Origin: Galbula dea | Taxonomy: Eukaryota > Chordata > Aves > Piciformes > Galbulidae | Reading direction: 5' to 3' | Assembly (NCBI GenBank): GCA_013399015.1 | Contig: VWZX01001040.1 | Coordinates: 434,001 to 498,000, forward strand | Length of the DNA stretch: 64,000 nt | Part shown: piece after piece, positions 26,593 through 37,543 of the stretch | How the letters are laid out: the number at the start of each line of letters is the position of its first letter | How positions within the stretch are numbered: position 1 is the stretch's first letter | The notes under the pieces: generated by a model | The model's input: the letters and a program-made list of their open reading frames with translations, nothing else | Databases searched by the model: none | What the model was told of the DNA's origin: nothing | Position numbers and translations under genes: made by a program

Positions 26593-26906
26593 ACACCTAT
26601 GGAAAGCTCTGCCTCCTCAACTCTGTGGGTCAGGAGATATCTCACTGCAAGACGTCCGTACGTCGAGGACAGCCCAACCCTGTCTACAAGGAAACTTTCA
26701 TCTTCCAGGTTGCTCTCTTCCAGCTCTCTGATGTCACTCTCATGATCTCCATATACAACAGACGCAGCATGAAGCGCAAGGAGATGATTGGCTGGATTTC
26801 CATGGGTCAGAACAGCAGTGGAGAGGAAGAGCAAAGTCATTGGCAGGAAATGAAGGAATCGAAGGGTACACAGGTCTGCAGGTGGCACACACTACTGGAG
26901 TCCTAG
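26593..26906 (+). CDS. SYT16: Synaptotagmin-16, C2B terminal exon with stop
   Basis: Last coding exon: 314 bp, entering in phase 1 after the acceptor ctcttttatcctag and ending at TAG 26904-26906. It encodes 104 residues of C2B, including CKTSVRRGQPNPVYKETFIF, VALFQLSDVTLMISIYNRRS, MKRKEMIGWISMGQNSSGEE and the C-terminal helix-strand ending VCRWHTLLES. The KETF...F..P-type strand and the GWI turn are C2 hallmarks. Loop-3 acidic Ca2+ ligands are missing (IYNRRSMKRKE in place of a D-x-D loop), as in SYT14/SYT16 relatives. The WHTLLES terminus matches the family end, so the protein is complete at its C-terminus. Confidence 0.96.
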
Positions 26907-29900
26907 TGGTTAGGACTAGGGGTCCTGTGGCTTCTGGGACTATGGGCTGCCTTCCCTTGTTCTCAGTCAGCAGAAAACAGCTATCTCACGGGAAGCACTG
27001 TGCTCTGACAGGTCATGGACACCTTGACCTGACTTTACAGTGTCAGCAGTCATGGGTGTTAAAGATGACAAGGCCTGGGAAGCAAGTTTACATCTTTCCA
27101 GTTTGTCCTGTGTTTTCTACATACAAATAATTAACCCAAGGGAGAAGCAATGAGACCATCTACAAAATTCTTTCCCTGGTCATTGTCTTGCTCATTTTAT
27201 CATGGGCTTCATCATGGACTGATTTTGATAATGTTTTCTTCTGGTATAAACTCTGTCTTTCCTTCCTCCCCTTATTTATAGTAATAAAGTTTGCAAACAT
27301 TCTTGACACGCAGATAGCTGACAGAAAGGCTAGCCTGCATGCAGATTGTGTTCTCTCCCTTTTATTATCCTAAGTCCTAGAAAAAAGCATTTGATACCCC
27401 TGTAGACTGAGTGATTTATTTTTCAGGCAGCATGGGAAAGCACTCTTCAATGTCAACTTTTAAGTGCCTAGACATTACTACTGTTCTCCTGTACTAACAA
27501 TTGCTATTAGATCTGAACACTACCAGTATTTTTAATTAGGCATCCTTTGCACTTATTAGCCTGCATTACCATAGGTTTGCACGAGAGATAACTAGCATCT
27601 GTTTTATATTGCAAGGATACAATGCATGTTGAAATGCTAACTTGAAATTCATGGCTTCTGTCATCAGGAATACCAAAAAAGACCAGAATAAGCTACACAT
27701 CCACCTTTGTGCCTGAATCCCTGTTTTCTGCATCATTTTGCCCATGTGTAACTTTGCTTTTTTAAAAGTGAGATTCATTCAGAAAAGCATTTCTGTGAGC
27801 ATTACACAAGAAGGCTTCAGATCCATGTTTCTCTGAGATTCAGTTAAGCACAGCTGAGTTTGCTGAGGGCTCTTCTTCAGATGTGCTGTCCTGTAATATA
27901 TTCTTGGGATCTGAAAAGCAACTTCTTTTGGAATACTGAGCAGTAGAGGATGCCAGACCATCTCACTGCATCCTCAGGGTGAGTTCTCCTGCAGGATCCA
28001 GGGGACCCCTCTCAAAGGGCTGCTGGCTCTGCTGAAATAACATCAGACAAAATCATTACATTTCTTGCCTCTAGCTGAAAACAAACAAGGAGCAAGCTTG
28101 CTGGATGAGGTGATGACACTTTTTTGTAGTTACTTTTCAGACTATATTGTCATTTTCCATTTTAATTGTTTTCCTGTCTCTGTGAGTTGAAGTCGTGGAG
28201 ATGATGGACAGGGGACATGTCTTAATTTGCTACTTGACTATTGAAAGTTTAGCAGTTGTTAGCTGCTGTGATGCTGGGTGTGACACAGCAGAGGCTGTCT
28301 GTCCTCTATTCTAGTGATGGTGTGGCAGCAGTAAGGTGCTGAGTTCTTCAGACAGTATCACCTCCCTGAACTCCCATTCTCAGCGCTCTCTAGGAGAGGA
28401 CTGGCATTTCTCCATTCCTGCTGATGAAAGCAACACACAGGAAACATTTTGCTGAAAAGGTTTGTCTGCACTGAATGACTTCATGTCTTGTTTTTGTCAT
28501 TTTCTGACACCTGGCACCAAATTCTGCCTCCTACTGCCCCACAGCCATCTCCTTCCTTTCAATGGTGCTGTGCAAATGTAAGTGCAAATTTTGGCGCTGG
28601 CTGTTTGACCAAAATTGAGCCTTGATGCTGGTTTGTATCACATCCAAGGTGAGCCAGACCCTGCCGGGCAGTGGTGTGATACAAACAGGTTATCACTCTA
28701 TGTCATACACACAGGCTTTGTCGGTCCTCATGAGGCAGGCAGAATAATCTGCGTGCAGAAGGACTTCTAGGATAGGTGATACAAGTTATTCTACAGGCCA
28801 TGGTTTTATAGATTGTTATAACTTACCTGTCTGAGCATCATTTTCCTGGTGAGACTGGTGGGTATCCTATGCAGGAGGGTTTTCCTCCACTGCCTAGATG
28901 AACTGACACTTTGCACTACTGGGGCTTTCTATCACAAAGCAGGATATAACCCAAATACAGCTCAGCTGTATTTTTGACTGCCCTGTTAATGCTGCTGTGT
29001 TACCTCTGTGAGAGAAGATGAGCATCTGAGTGGTAACCAGCAGAATAGAAATGTTTATCGTGTGCTTTTCTTCTGGAAAAACACTAGAGGAAACAGCCCA
29101 ATTCAAAAGGTGCATTTGCTGATTTCTGTTATTTTCCAATTTTTGCATCTTTTTCCTGAACTGCATAAAATGTATATGCAAGTGTTTATAATTAATGTCA
29201 CTATCTGGATGTGTATGTATAATAAACTTACTGAGATTCTCTTCCTAAGTTCTTGAGCATGCAAAGTGTTGCTTATGCTTAATGATTACCTAGGGGAAAA
29301 GCATAAGGTAATGTGTTTCAACAGTCAACTGAAGATAACCCAGATTTATAACAGTGTTATTAAAAAAATATTGGTAAAGATCATTTTAAAAAGCAATGAA
29401 GTAGACTGGTTTTGGACTTCCATGTCGTTTTCACATCAAGATCTTTTCTGAAGACACAGCATTAAGGGAATTGAATTTTAATATATAATTTCAGTGTAGA
29501 GTACCGTGAGTCAGAGGAAAGCAAGTGAAAATAGCTTACTTAGTGTAAGTTAATATATGAGTACATGTTAAAACTGCTCTCCAATGGAAGCAGGTCACTG
29601 CATCCTTGCAACAACATTTTGGCCTCATGTTTTAGCAGATAAAATTAGAAGGAAGAGAAAAGGGGATGCAAGGGAAGCATTGGGTTTTTGGAGCTGCTGC
29701 TAAACCTGTTAGCACATCTGTGTCTTGAGCAGTGCATTTGTGGGGTACCTTGAGTTCCTACTGAAGCAATGGAGGAATTTAGGAATCTCAGGATAAACAC
29801 AGTGCTGGGGGTGTTCATGCTTGCTAGCTGTATTTTGGGATTTTTGTTGCTTTTGTGGTTTATTTTTCTTTTCAGTATTGACTGTGACATGCAGGCTTTT

Positions 29901-31989
29901 AAAGCAGCTCCCCCATATTCCAGAGCTCCTGTAATGCTTCCCGTTGGCAGATTGAATTAGTCATTGCTAATATTGATACAGGCTGGGCCTGTGCTCATGG
30001 TCTTTCCTATGTAAATACCTTTCAGTCACTGCTTTAACCCCTTGTTTCATTTAGAAGTGGCTGACAAGTCTGAATTTCCAGAAAGGTTTCCATTTCTTGG
30101 GAATCTTGACTTGCACTTGGCTTGCTGTTGGCGATTGTCAGTAGAGTTGGGGCCCTGTGCACCACTGGCCTCTCTCCACCTGGTTGCGGATGCTGATGCC
30201 TGATTCCTGCTTCTGTGGGACTCCGAGGGGGCAGAAGAGCTGTGAGAGGGACATGAGGAGTTCAGCAAGCAGGAAAACTTGCTGAACCTGCTGAACCACA
30301 CTGACCTGGTTCTGGGAATGCTTAGGCCCTTGCAAGTCCAGACTATGGAGGTTTCCTAATGCAGTCATGTTTTCTAAGATAATTCATCCCTTTCTGACAC
30401 CACTGTCTGGAATCCCTTTGTAGCTTATTTGAATTTTCTTCTCTTGAAAAGGAGAAAAAAAACCCACTAACAAAACACAAACCTGAAAACCCACAAAACT
30501 GTTGTGTGGGAAGGAATTAACTGCACTGGCATAAGCCCAGCATATTGTGGGCAAGTGCTCTGGATCCATCTCTGTATTTCACACAGCAGTCTGTTCCTTC
30601 CTTGGTCTCTCTCCAGCCAGCACGCCCCTGTCCTGCTAGGCTCTCAGTTGCTATTCTATTTTTTTGGTTTTAATGTGTATCAACAACAGAACAGAATGAT
30701 CTCACCACGTTTATATTCCTTGTGATAATGGTGACTTTCAACTGATGCCCACAGAAATGAGTTCCTCTTTTAGCCCACTGAGTTATAGCTGATTGAAGGG
30801 CCCCTTTGTAAAGGCTTTACCTGGATCGTCTGCTACGTGGTTTGATTTGTTTGAGTTTCCTTTTTACCAGTGTCTTTAATTACCTGGAGCCTGCTGTGGC
30901 CTGCTCGCTCCTGTCGCTCTCACCTGTCTGCATTTCCCTTGCGGGGTAATGTGAGTTGTGCAGCTCCTGGGGCACACGGACAATACTTCGGTATATTTTT
31001 AGCTGCTGCAGATCCCGAGAAGTTATATGGTGCTTTACGTAGTCGACTGATCTTCAGACATGAATGCCTTTAGATGTTCTTGGACACACAGGACCAAAGG
31101 CTGCCAGCTGTTATTGATCATTTCTCCAGCATAAAGCCTGAGGTGGCAGCTTGGCAGAGGAGCAGGCATTTCCTCTGGTGGCAGTTCATTTTCTCCTTCA
31201 GTTGAAGCAGGCGATGACCTTGGAGCTAGTGTGCCTGCAGAGCTTTCTTTCCACTCCCATATTTATCATCATCTTTAATCTGTATGATCACTGCATTTCA
31301 TCTCTCTGCCTCTCAGCTGCCTTCTGCCCTTCAGCACAAAAGGTGGACAGAAAGGCTGAGCAAAGAATATGGCCTTCCCTATTGCATTACCCGTGGGCTC
31401 AAGGGGAACTGACTCCTAGAAGGGTCACCTTAAAGTTAAGATGCTCATGCCTCTTTGATCTCTAATCAGCTTGTGGATTTTGAAGCTTGATGGTTGGGCT
31501 GTGATACTTCAGTAATTACGAAGCAGTGACACCCAATCACCTCAGTGTGGACCAAGGTAATGACAGAGGAAACAACCTGTTCTGTGTTTGTTTTCTTCGG
31601 TTTTTTTTTTCCCTCATAAGTGTTGTGTTCTGTAAAAGAACAACAGAGCTTGAAGGAATTAGTATGCAGGAGCATCCACTTTCCATTTAAAATGTACTAA
31701 GTGTGATGTTTGCAACTATGGCTCGGGGTGGGGGGGGGGGGAAAGAAAAAAAGATAAATAAGCAGCCACGGTTTGTAGCAGAGCTCACACTTTGAATGAG
31801 GCAAGTTTTTACCTCAACAAATCCATCCACATCCCCCAGGCAGTGATGCTGGCTCCCAGCTGATCTGCTTCTGTGATAAAAGCAGCCAGAAGCTGACAGA
31901 TCCTAAAGCTTGGAAAGACATACAGGATAATTCAACATAGTGGGTTTAGGTGTTTATCTGGAATCTGGTACAGATTTAATGAGGTGTCA
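26907..31989 (+). other. SYT16 3' UTR and intergenic DNA
   Basis: Sequence after the SYT16 stop. An AATAAA at 27283-27288 is the first plausible polyadenylation signal, about 380 bp past the stop; the true 3' UTR may be much longer. There is a 12-base G run at 31730-31741. I recognise no coding exon; the frames here lack motifs and splice context. Confidence 0.5.
27283..27288 (+). terminator. Candidate SYT16 polyadenylation signal
   Basis: Canonical AATAAA in an AT-rich setting (cttatttatagtaataaag), the first such hexamer downstream of the SYT16 stop codon. No transcript evidence is available. Confidence 0.3.
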
Positions 31990-32347
31990 TGCAAGTAGAC
32001 AGAAAGAGGAGAAGAGGAGGCTGAGGGGAGACCTTATCGCTCTCTTCAGTTACCTTAAAGGAGGTTGTAGGGAGGTGAGTGTTGGCCTCTTCTCCCTCGT
32101 GACTAGCAATAGGACTAGAGGGAATGGGTTCAAGTTGTGCCAGGTTTACATTAGATATTAGGAAAAATTTCTTCACTGAAAGAGAGGTGAAGTATTGGAA
32201 TAGGCTGCCCAGGAAGTGGTGGCGTCACCATCCCTGGAGTAGATGTGGCACTTAGGGGGATGGTTTAGGGGTAACAGTAGTGTAGGGCTATCGGTTGGAC
32301 TTGATGATCTTGAAGGTCCTTTCCAGCTGTGATGATTCTGTGATTCT
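31990..32347 (+). repeat. CR1 LINE 3' end
   Basis: About 360 bp of + strand CR1, from 'gaagaggaggctgagg' to 'gatgattctgtgattct'. It is the same subfamily as 17008-17447 in the opposite orientation; both share the unusual 'ccctacactact' / 'agtagtgtaggg' tail block. Confidence 0.93.
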
Positions 32348-35300
32348 AAGTAATGAAAACCCCAACCAGTGTCTGGGAGGGAGGTTCTTGGTGCGGTTGT
32401 GCTGCTGTAGAGCTGGGAGTTTGCTCAATTTCCACTCCAGAAAGCAGCACAGCCAGGCTGTAGTGGCATCCAGCCTGAGCTGAAACTCAGTTTTGCTGTG
32501 TTTTTCTTGAGCTCCAGATCTGCTGAAGAAAGAGTTTGTTTGGGTTTGGGTTTTTTTCCTCCAGTGCAGAATGAGCTTGTGTTTTCCTGCAGCCTACACT
32601 GTAGGCCTTAAGAAATGAATGTGTAAATATTTTGTCTCTCACAGCAGCCCAAGGTCATCTTTCTGGAACAGCAACCAGGCACAGAATCCAAAGAAGATCA
32701 GTCTGTCATGTGAGTAAGGTTAGCATCTGCACTTGCAAATGACAAAGGCTATTAATCCTTATGCTGTAATCCCCAAGCTGTTTGCCAGCTGGCAGCAGGA
32801 AGATGTTCCCACTCAACCCACACAGCTATCCATGTTTTTTCACCTTTATGAAGCAGATATAGGTCAATACTGTAGCCTGGATAAAGAACTTGGTAGATAC
32901 CATTCATCTCTTCTAGTGTTACAATCCCTCTCTTCTTTACACAAGCCATCTGTACAAATGAGGGTGTAAGAGGAGACCTGCGGGTTGGGCTCTCTCTGTG
33001 CTGCTCCCCCAAAATAGAAGACTGAAGGTGAGATTTTTTCCCCTTCTGCTCCTCAGTTTGTCATGGGAGGAGGAATTCTGAGATCTTGCTGCAGAGCTGA
33101 ACAGCCTGCATTAAACTCTGTCACTAGACAGGTCTTTCTACACAGAGCAGGGAAAACTCGGTGCATGTAGAAGGCAGATAAGAGTCCATTGAGACTTTTG
33201 ATCTCAGCTTGGGAACCTGCATGGGATTTGGGTATTGCCCACCACAGGGACATGAAAACCTGAGTTCTACAAAGTACTGTGATGAAGCAGAAGGAAGTCT
33301 TCTGACTGACGGTGATGCAGGTAGGCTGTGGTAGTCCATATGATCTTGCACAACAGAGAACTGTATGGTCACTATGTTGCATCCAGTGAGCATTAGGAAT
33401 CTGAGATTGGAAAATAGTTGGAGAGCCAAAAGCCAGATGGGAGCTATGAAGCTCCATTCAGACCTGTTAGTCGCTCATCTCTAGATTGGAAAGCAAGTTG
33501 TTAGGTTTTAGTTAATGAAAGTGATTTAACAGAAATCACAGCTCCTTGGGCAGCTGCAGGTGCAAGGAAGTGAGAACATTATCTCCTGGCTCTTGTGTTT
33601 CCTCCCAGCTGTAATGGGTGACAGTCAAACAGATACCAAATATTCTGGAGGTGTTTATCCCCTGTAACATCATACCCAGCCTGGGCTAATCTCATTGAGT
33701 AACAAAAAGCAAAAAGCTGATCTTGGTCATGGGTGAAGAACAAGAAGAATTCAGGATTGAGACAAAAGCTAGCTTCTTTCCTGAGTTCACAACCATTAAT
33801 TAGCTCAACCTCCCATGAAGGCATTTTGTTGTGCCAAATGCTTCCCTCTCTCTCAATTTCTCAGACTTAGGAGAACATTACAAATTTCTCTCTTCATTAG
33901 CAGCTAGGAAAAATCATATAATTTTGCCAGATGTCCTGATCCCTCTTGTGTCTTGTTAACACTTTCCAAGTGCTTTTTTTTCACCCTGTGTCCACCATCA
34001 CACCTCTCATTCACTCATTAGTATCTGTTGAGGTCTGCTCCAAGAAAGATCTGTGCCTAGTAGCAATATTTTGTGTTCATGGTGCTCAAGATAAAACCTA
34101 TCCTCCAACCTCTTGCTGTCACTACGTGGCACCTCAAGAACAAGTTTTCCAGTTAAAGAGGTACCACATCTTTCCTGTAGTCCTCTACTGGCACTACTGT
34201 GCTTTTTGTCTTGCTGGGCTGTATTCTCAGCTGTAACTTCACTGACGTTTTCCCAGCAGAGGGTTTTGTTTGTCAAGTAGAGTAAATGAAGTAGGTAGAC
34301 TTTCCATTTAAATACTGTATGACATTTATATATGTGTGCACATAGATGGTTTTGTGGTAGGGTGCCACCAGGTATTTGCATGAGGCACATCTCAATGTAT
34401 ATTTGACTACTGATTTAAATAGACTGTATATAGTAAGTTATCTTTAGTGTGTATTTGCTTCTTTGTGTATTGGAAGTATGTCCTTCCCGTCCACGACCTG
34501 TGTGGGTGGACATCCATTGCTGCTGAGGTGTGCTGCTGCAGGACAGCATTGTAAACACATTTACTGCATCTCCTTCCTGGTGTTTAGTAGAATAATCTAC
34601 CTTTAAGGGGTTTTCTTTCGTAGCTGTTGTACCTTCAGCACAGTAAGTAGCAAAACAGTTGGTATTAATTCAGGCTTGTGGCTGAGGATGCATCAAGAGT
34701 AATAGAGATCTCAGCTCTTCTTTCCCAGCCTGGAATGTACAAGCACAAAATTTATCTACAAATTGATCACTTTAAATAAAAACAATACAGACAAATTAAT
34801 GCAAATGCCAAGTTCCTAACTTCTGTCAGTACAGAAGAAAGCCTTCTAGAACTTGAATTTATTGCTAAATTATTTTTTATTATAAATATATCTATAAAAA
34901 GAGACTTGTTCCTACTGTGAAGGTTGTAAGAAACAAATTCATATGCCCTTTTCTCTTTTGTAAAGTTCAAAGATTTGCACTGAAAATTGTACCCTCAATC
35001 TAGTTAATAAATGGCTGGAATTGACTAGTGGGGCGACCAGAATGGTATGAGAATCGTTTCACTTGCTTTCTGTGTGTTTGATTGAAAGAGGTAGCTGGAG
35101 TGATAAAAAAGATAAAAAAGATGAAAAATATGATGAAAAGATGTTTGGGTGTTCAACAGGAAGAGTGATACCGGTTTATTCTTAGCTTTTCATGTACTTG
35201 ACAATGAAACATTTTTATTCTACTTAAGTGCTAACGTGCATGATCATACAATATATTGCCTCTTGCTAATTATATGCTGCATTAGGAATGTTAATGTCTA

Positions 35301-35821
35301 GATGATATCTGACTGAGGAAAAAAAAGCATTAAACACAGCTTCTACAGAATTCTGGACTGAAATTATCCCCACACACATACAACCATCCACACCTTAAGA
35401 ACAGTCCTATTTTGTTATGGTGAATGCTGTTGTTATGGGGTTTTATCAATAAAATAGCAGCAGATGGCTCATGTAGACATGCAAAACCAGCCTATCTTCC
35501 TTTTTGTCCATATTGTGGCAGAACCAAGTGAATATGCATCTAGGAGAGGTGGATGTGTTTTGTTCAGAACAAAGATACAGGTGTCCAGTGCATAATGCAT
35601 AACTGGGAGGAATGGGAAATATCCATCCACCTTGGTCCCTTGTCCATCCCCATGGACAGAGGGGCCCTGAAGCAGCAGAGAGAGGCTGATGGGGAGCTAT
35701 GGGGGAGTGAAGAGGTTCCTGTGCCTTGCCATGTTTCTGCCTCCCCCTGTCTCTCATCCAGACCCTGACAGGAGCTGGGGAATCAGCCTCTCGCACCAAC
35801 TTAGTGGTAGTCCCCCAGCCA
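32348..35821. other. Intergenic, nothing recognised
   Basis: About 3.5 kb with no repeat or exon that I can name. Open frames on the - strand (for example 33053-33457 and 34007-34390) have no domain signature. Confidence 0.55.
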
Positions 35822-37543
35822 CAGTTTCTTCTATACACCTGTGGATGCATTGGTGCCTGCACCATTGTGAGGGTCAATGTCACCACTGTGTCTCCAGTGG
35901 GTAGATCCAGCTTTGTTGACATCCTGACCTTGTGGAGGGATGCCCCTGTATCGGCTGGGGTCGCCATGGGGTGGATGTGTCTTGCTTTGGAAACACAAGA
36001 GCTGAAGGGTTGGGCTGGATAGCTGAAACTGGGCTGATAGAACGCCAGGCACACACCCACATTGGTGAAGGGTATGTCTTTATCTGGTGGCCACTTATGC
36101 TTGCACATTCCTTTGGTCATGATGCATTTGTGTACTTCTTACAGGTCACAGTTATAGTCCACACCCACATTAAGACAGAAGATAAAAAAATTTCCAAATC
36201 ATTGATTTTTGGACTGGGAGTAGTTTGTTCCTCTCAGAATAGCAGTGCTATCTTTGAGGGAGACATGAGGAACCACAATTTCTGAATCCCTGCTGGCATC
36301 CACAGGGCTGGCTTTCCAGGACCAGCCCAGAAATAGAGTTTCTTTTTCTGGCAACAGTTGGTAGCTTCAGTCCCTGGAAACCTCAGCAATGACAGCTGAT
36401 ACGAGCTGTGTCTGGGTACATGGAAAACCTAGCCCAGAGCCCTTCATCTGGAAGGTGGCAGGGAAATGGGGTATGCTGGGAGGCTTGAGAGACATGAGGG
36501 AGTTCAGAAAAACTCCCCCTTCCTGGTGCAAACAGGTGATGAAATACATGTTTTGCTAAGGACTAGCAGTGGGATGACCATGCTCAGCTGAGAGGGGTGA
36601 GGGTGGGAAAGTGCTGGTGAAGTTTTACACTTATGGAGACCTCAGGGTCTGGTTGCAGAGGGGGGCTGGAGGGTTTGCTCTGGGCTACACTCAGCCCAAC
36701 AGTTCCTCTGGGCACAGAGCAAGATCTGCAGAACCAGACACTGTCTGCAAGTTGCTCTGGGGTTTGAGAGCTCAGGCGAGTGCTGCTTCTGGGGTGGTGG
36801 CATGGCCCTAGTTGGTACCAGGCAAAACTTTCCTGGCCTGATTATTCATAACACTGTTTCACTCCATGCATTTTTCTGAAAACCTCTTAAAATTCACCCT
36901 GCCCATCAACCAGCCTGACTTTCTCCCCCAACTCCACACTATTTCTCCTATATGAACCCAATGCTGAGCTGTACTGGCAACTACTCTGAAGGACCTGAGC
37001 ACCTCTGGGGACACCACACTTGCTTCACTGCACCTACAGCCTCACAATGTCCTCAGCTGCTGTGTGGTGACAGAGGAGCTGGTGGTATTGCCACAGTGGG
37101 TGGGTTTTCTCAGACTGATCACCAGCATAGGGCTAATCAGAGTGGGTTTCATCTTATTCCTCTGGGCAGGCTTGACAGTGTTTCTGTGCAAGTTCAGTGA
37201 AGCTGCCAGCATTGAACTCCAGGAGAGATTTGGGCAGCTTGGCCTGCATGAGGCTGCCCATAAAATCAGTGGCAAAATGCTCAAGTTTTCTGTGTGCTTG
37301 GTGTACACCACTGCCATGCAGATAGGATGATGGGCTTAGCAATCCACTTGTGCTATCTTGCTGGGACTCCTGCTGTTAGCACAAGCAGGAGTGGGTCCTG
37401 GTGGGCTCCCCAGTGACTCTCAGCTGTTTTGTTTGATTGTTCTCATTATCCTGTTCTGCCTCCAGCTGCAGTTTAATTCTGTGCTCAGAGTGGCTTCATT
37501 CCTTGGCAAAGCACCAAGTATTGTTTTGCCAAGACATCCCTGA
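35822..37543 (+). pseudogene. Degraded Smoothened/Frizzled-class receptor relic (tentative)
   Basis: Four fragments, all in one frame and broken by stops rather than shifts, follow the order of Smoothened's membrane region as I remember it. At 35822-35995, TM1-TM2: G-x-C-T, then A....G...GW at matching spacing (35852-35975). Around 36730-36810, TM3: EPDTVC, then A..AS-GVV.W. At about 37020-37330, TM4 to TM6: VLSCC.V, IGL..VG, LTVFLCK, AAHKISGKML. At 37376-37543, ECL3-TM7: QAGVGPGGLP, a Cys, and a hydrophobic stretch with KA. AA.KI to QA is 43 codons against about 50 in Smoothened. About 650 bp extra separates TM2 from TM3 (intron or insertion). Several stops exclude a working receptor. The extracellular Cys-rich domain and tail were not found. 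The comparison is from memory and of low identity. Confidence 0.42.

Noticed and set aside
26625..26888. - strand frame overlapping the last SYT16 exon
   Set aside because: Antisense shadow of the conserved C2B coding sequence.
33053..33457. 134-codon - strand frame
   Set aside because: No motif, no splice or codon support, and a second overlapping - strand frame is also open.
35446..36120. Longest open frame in the window, 224 codons on the - strand
   Set aside because: It has no domain or membrane pattern, is low in gene-like features, and runs antisense to the better-supported receptor relic, whose conserved codons explain its openness.
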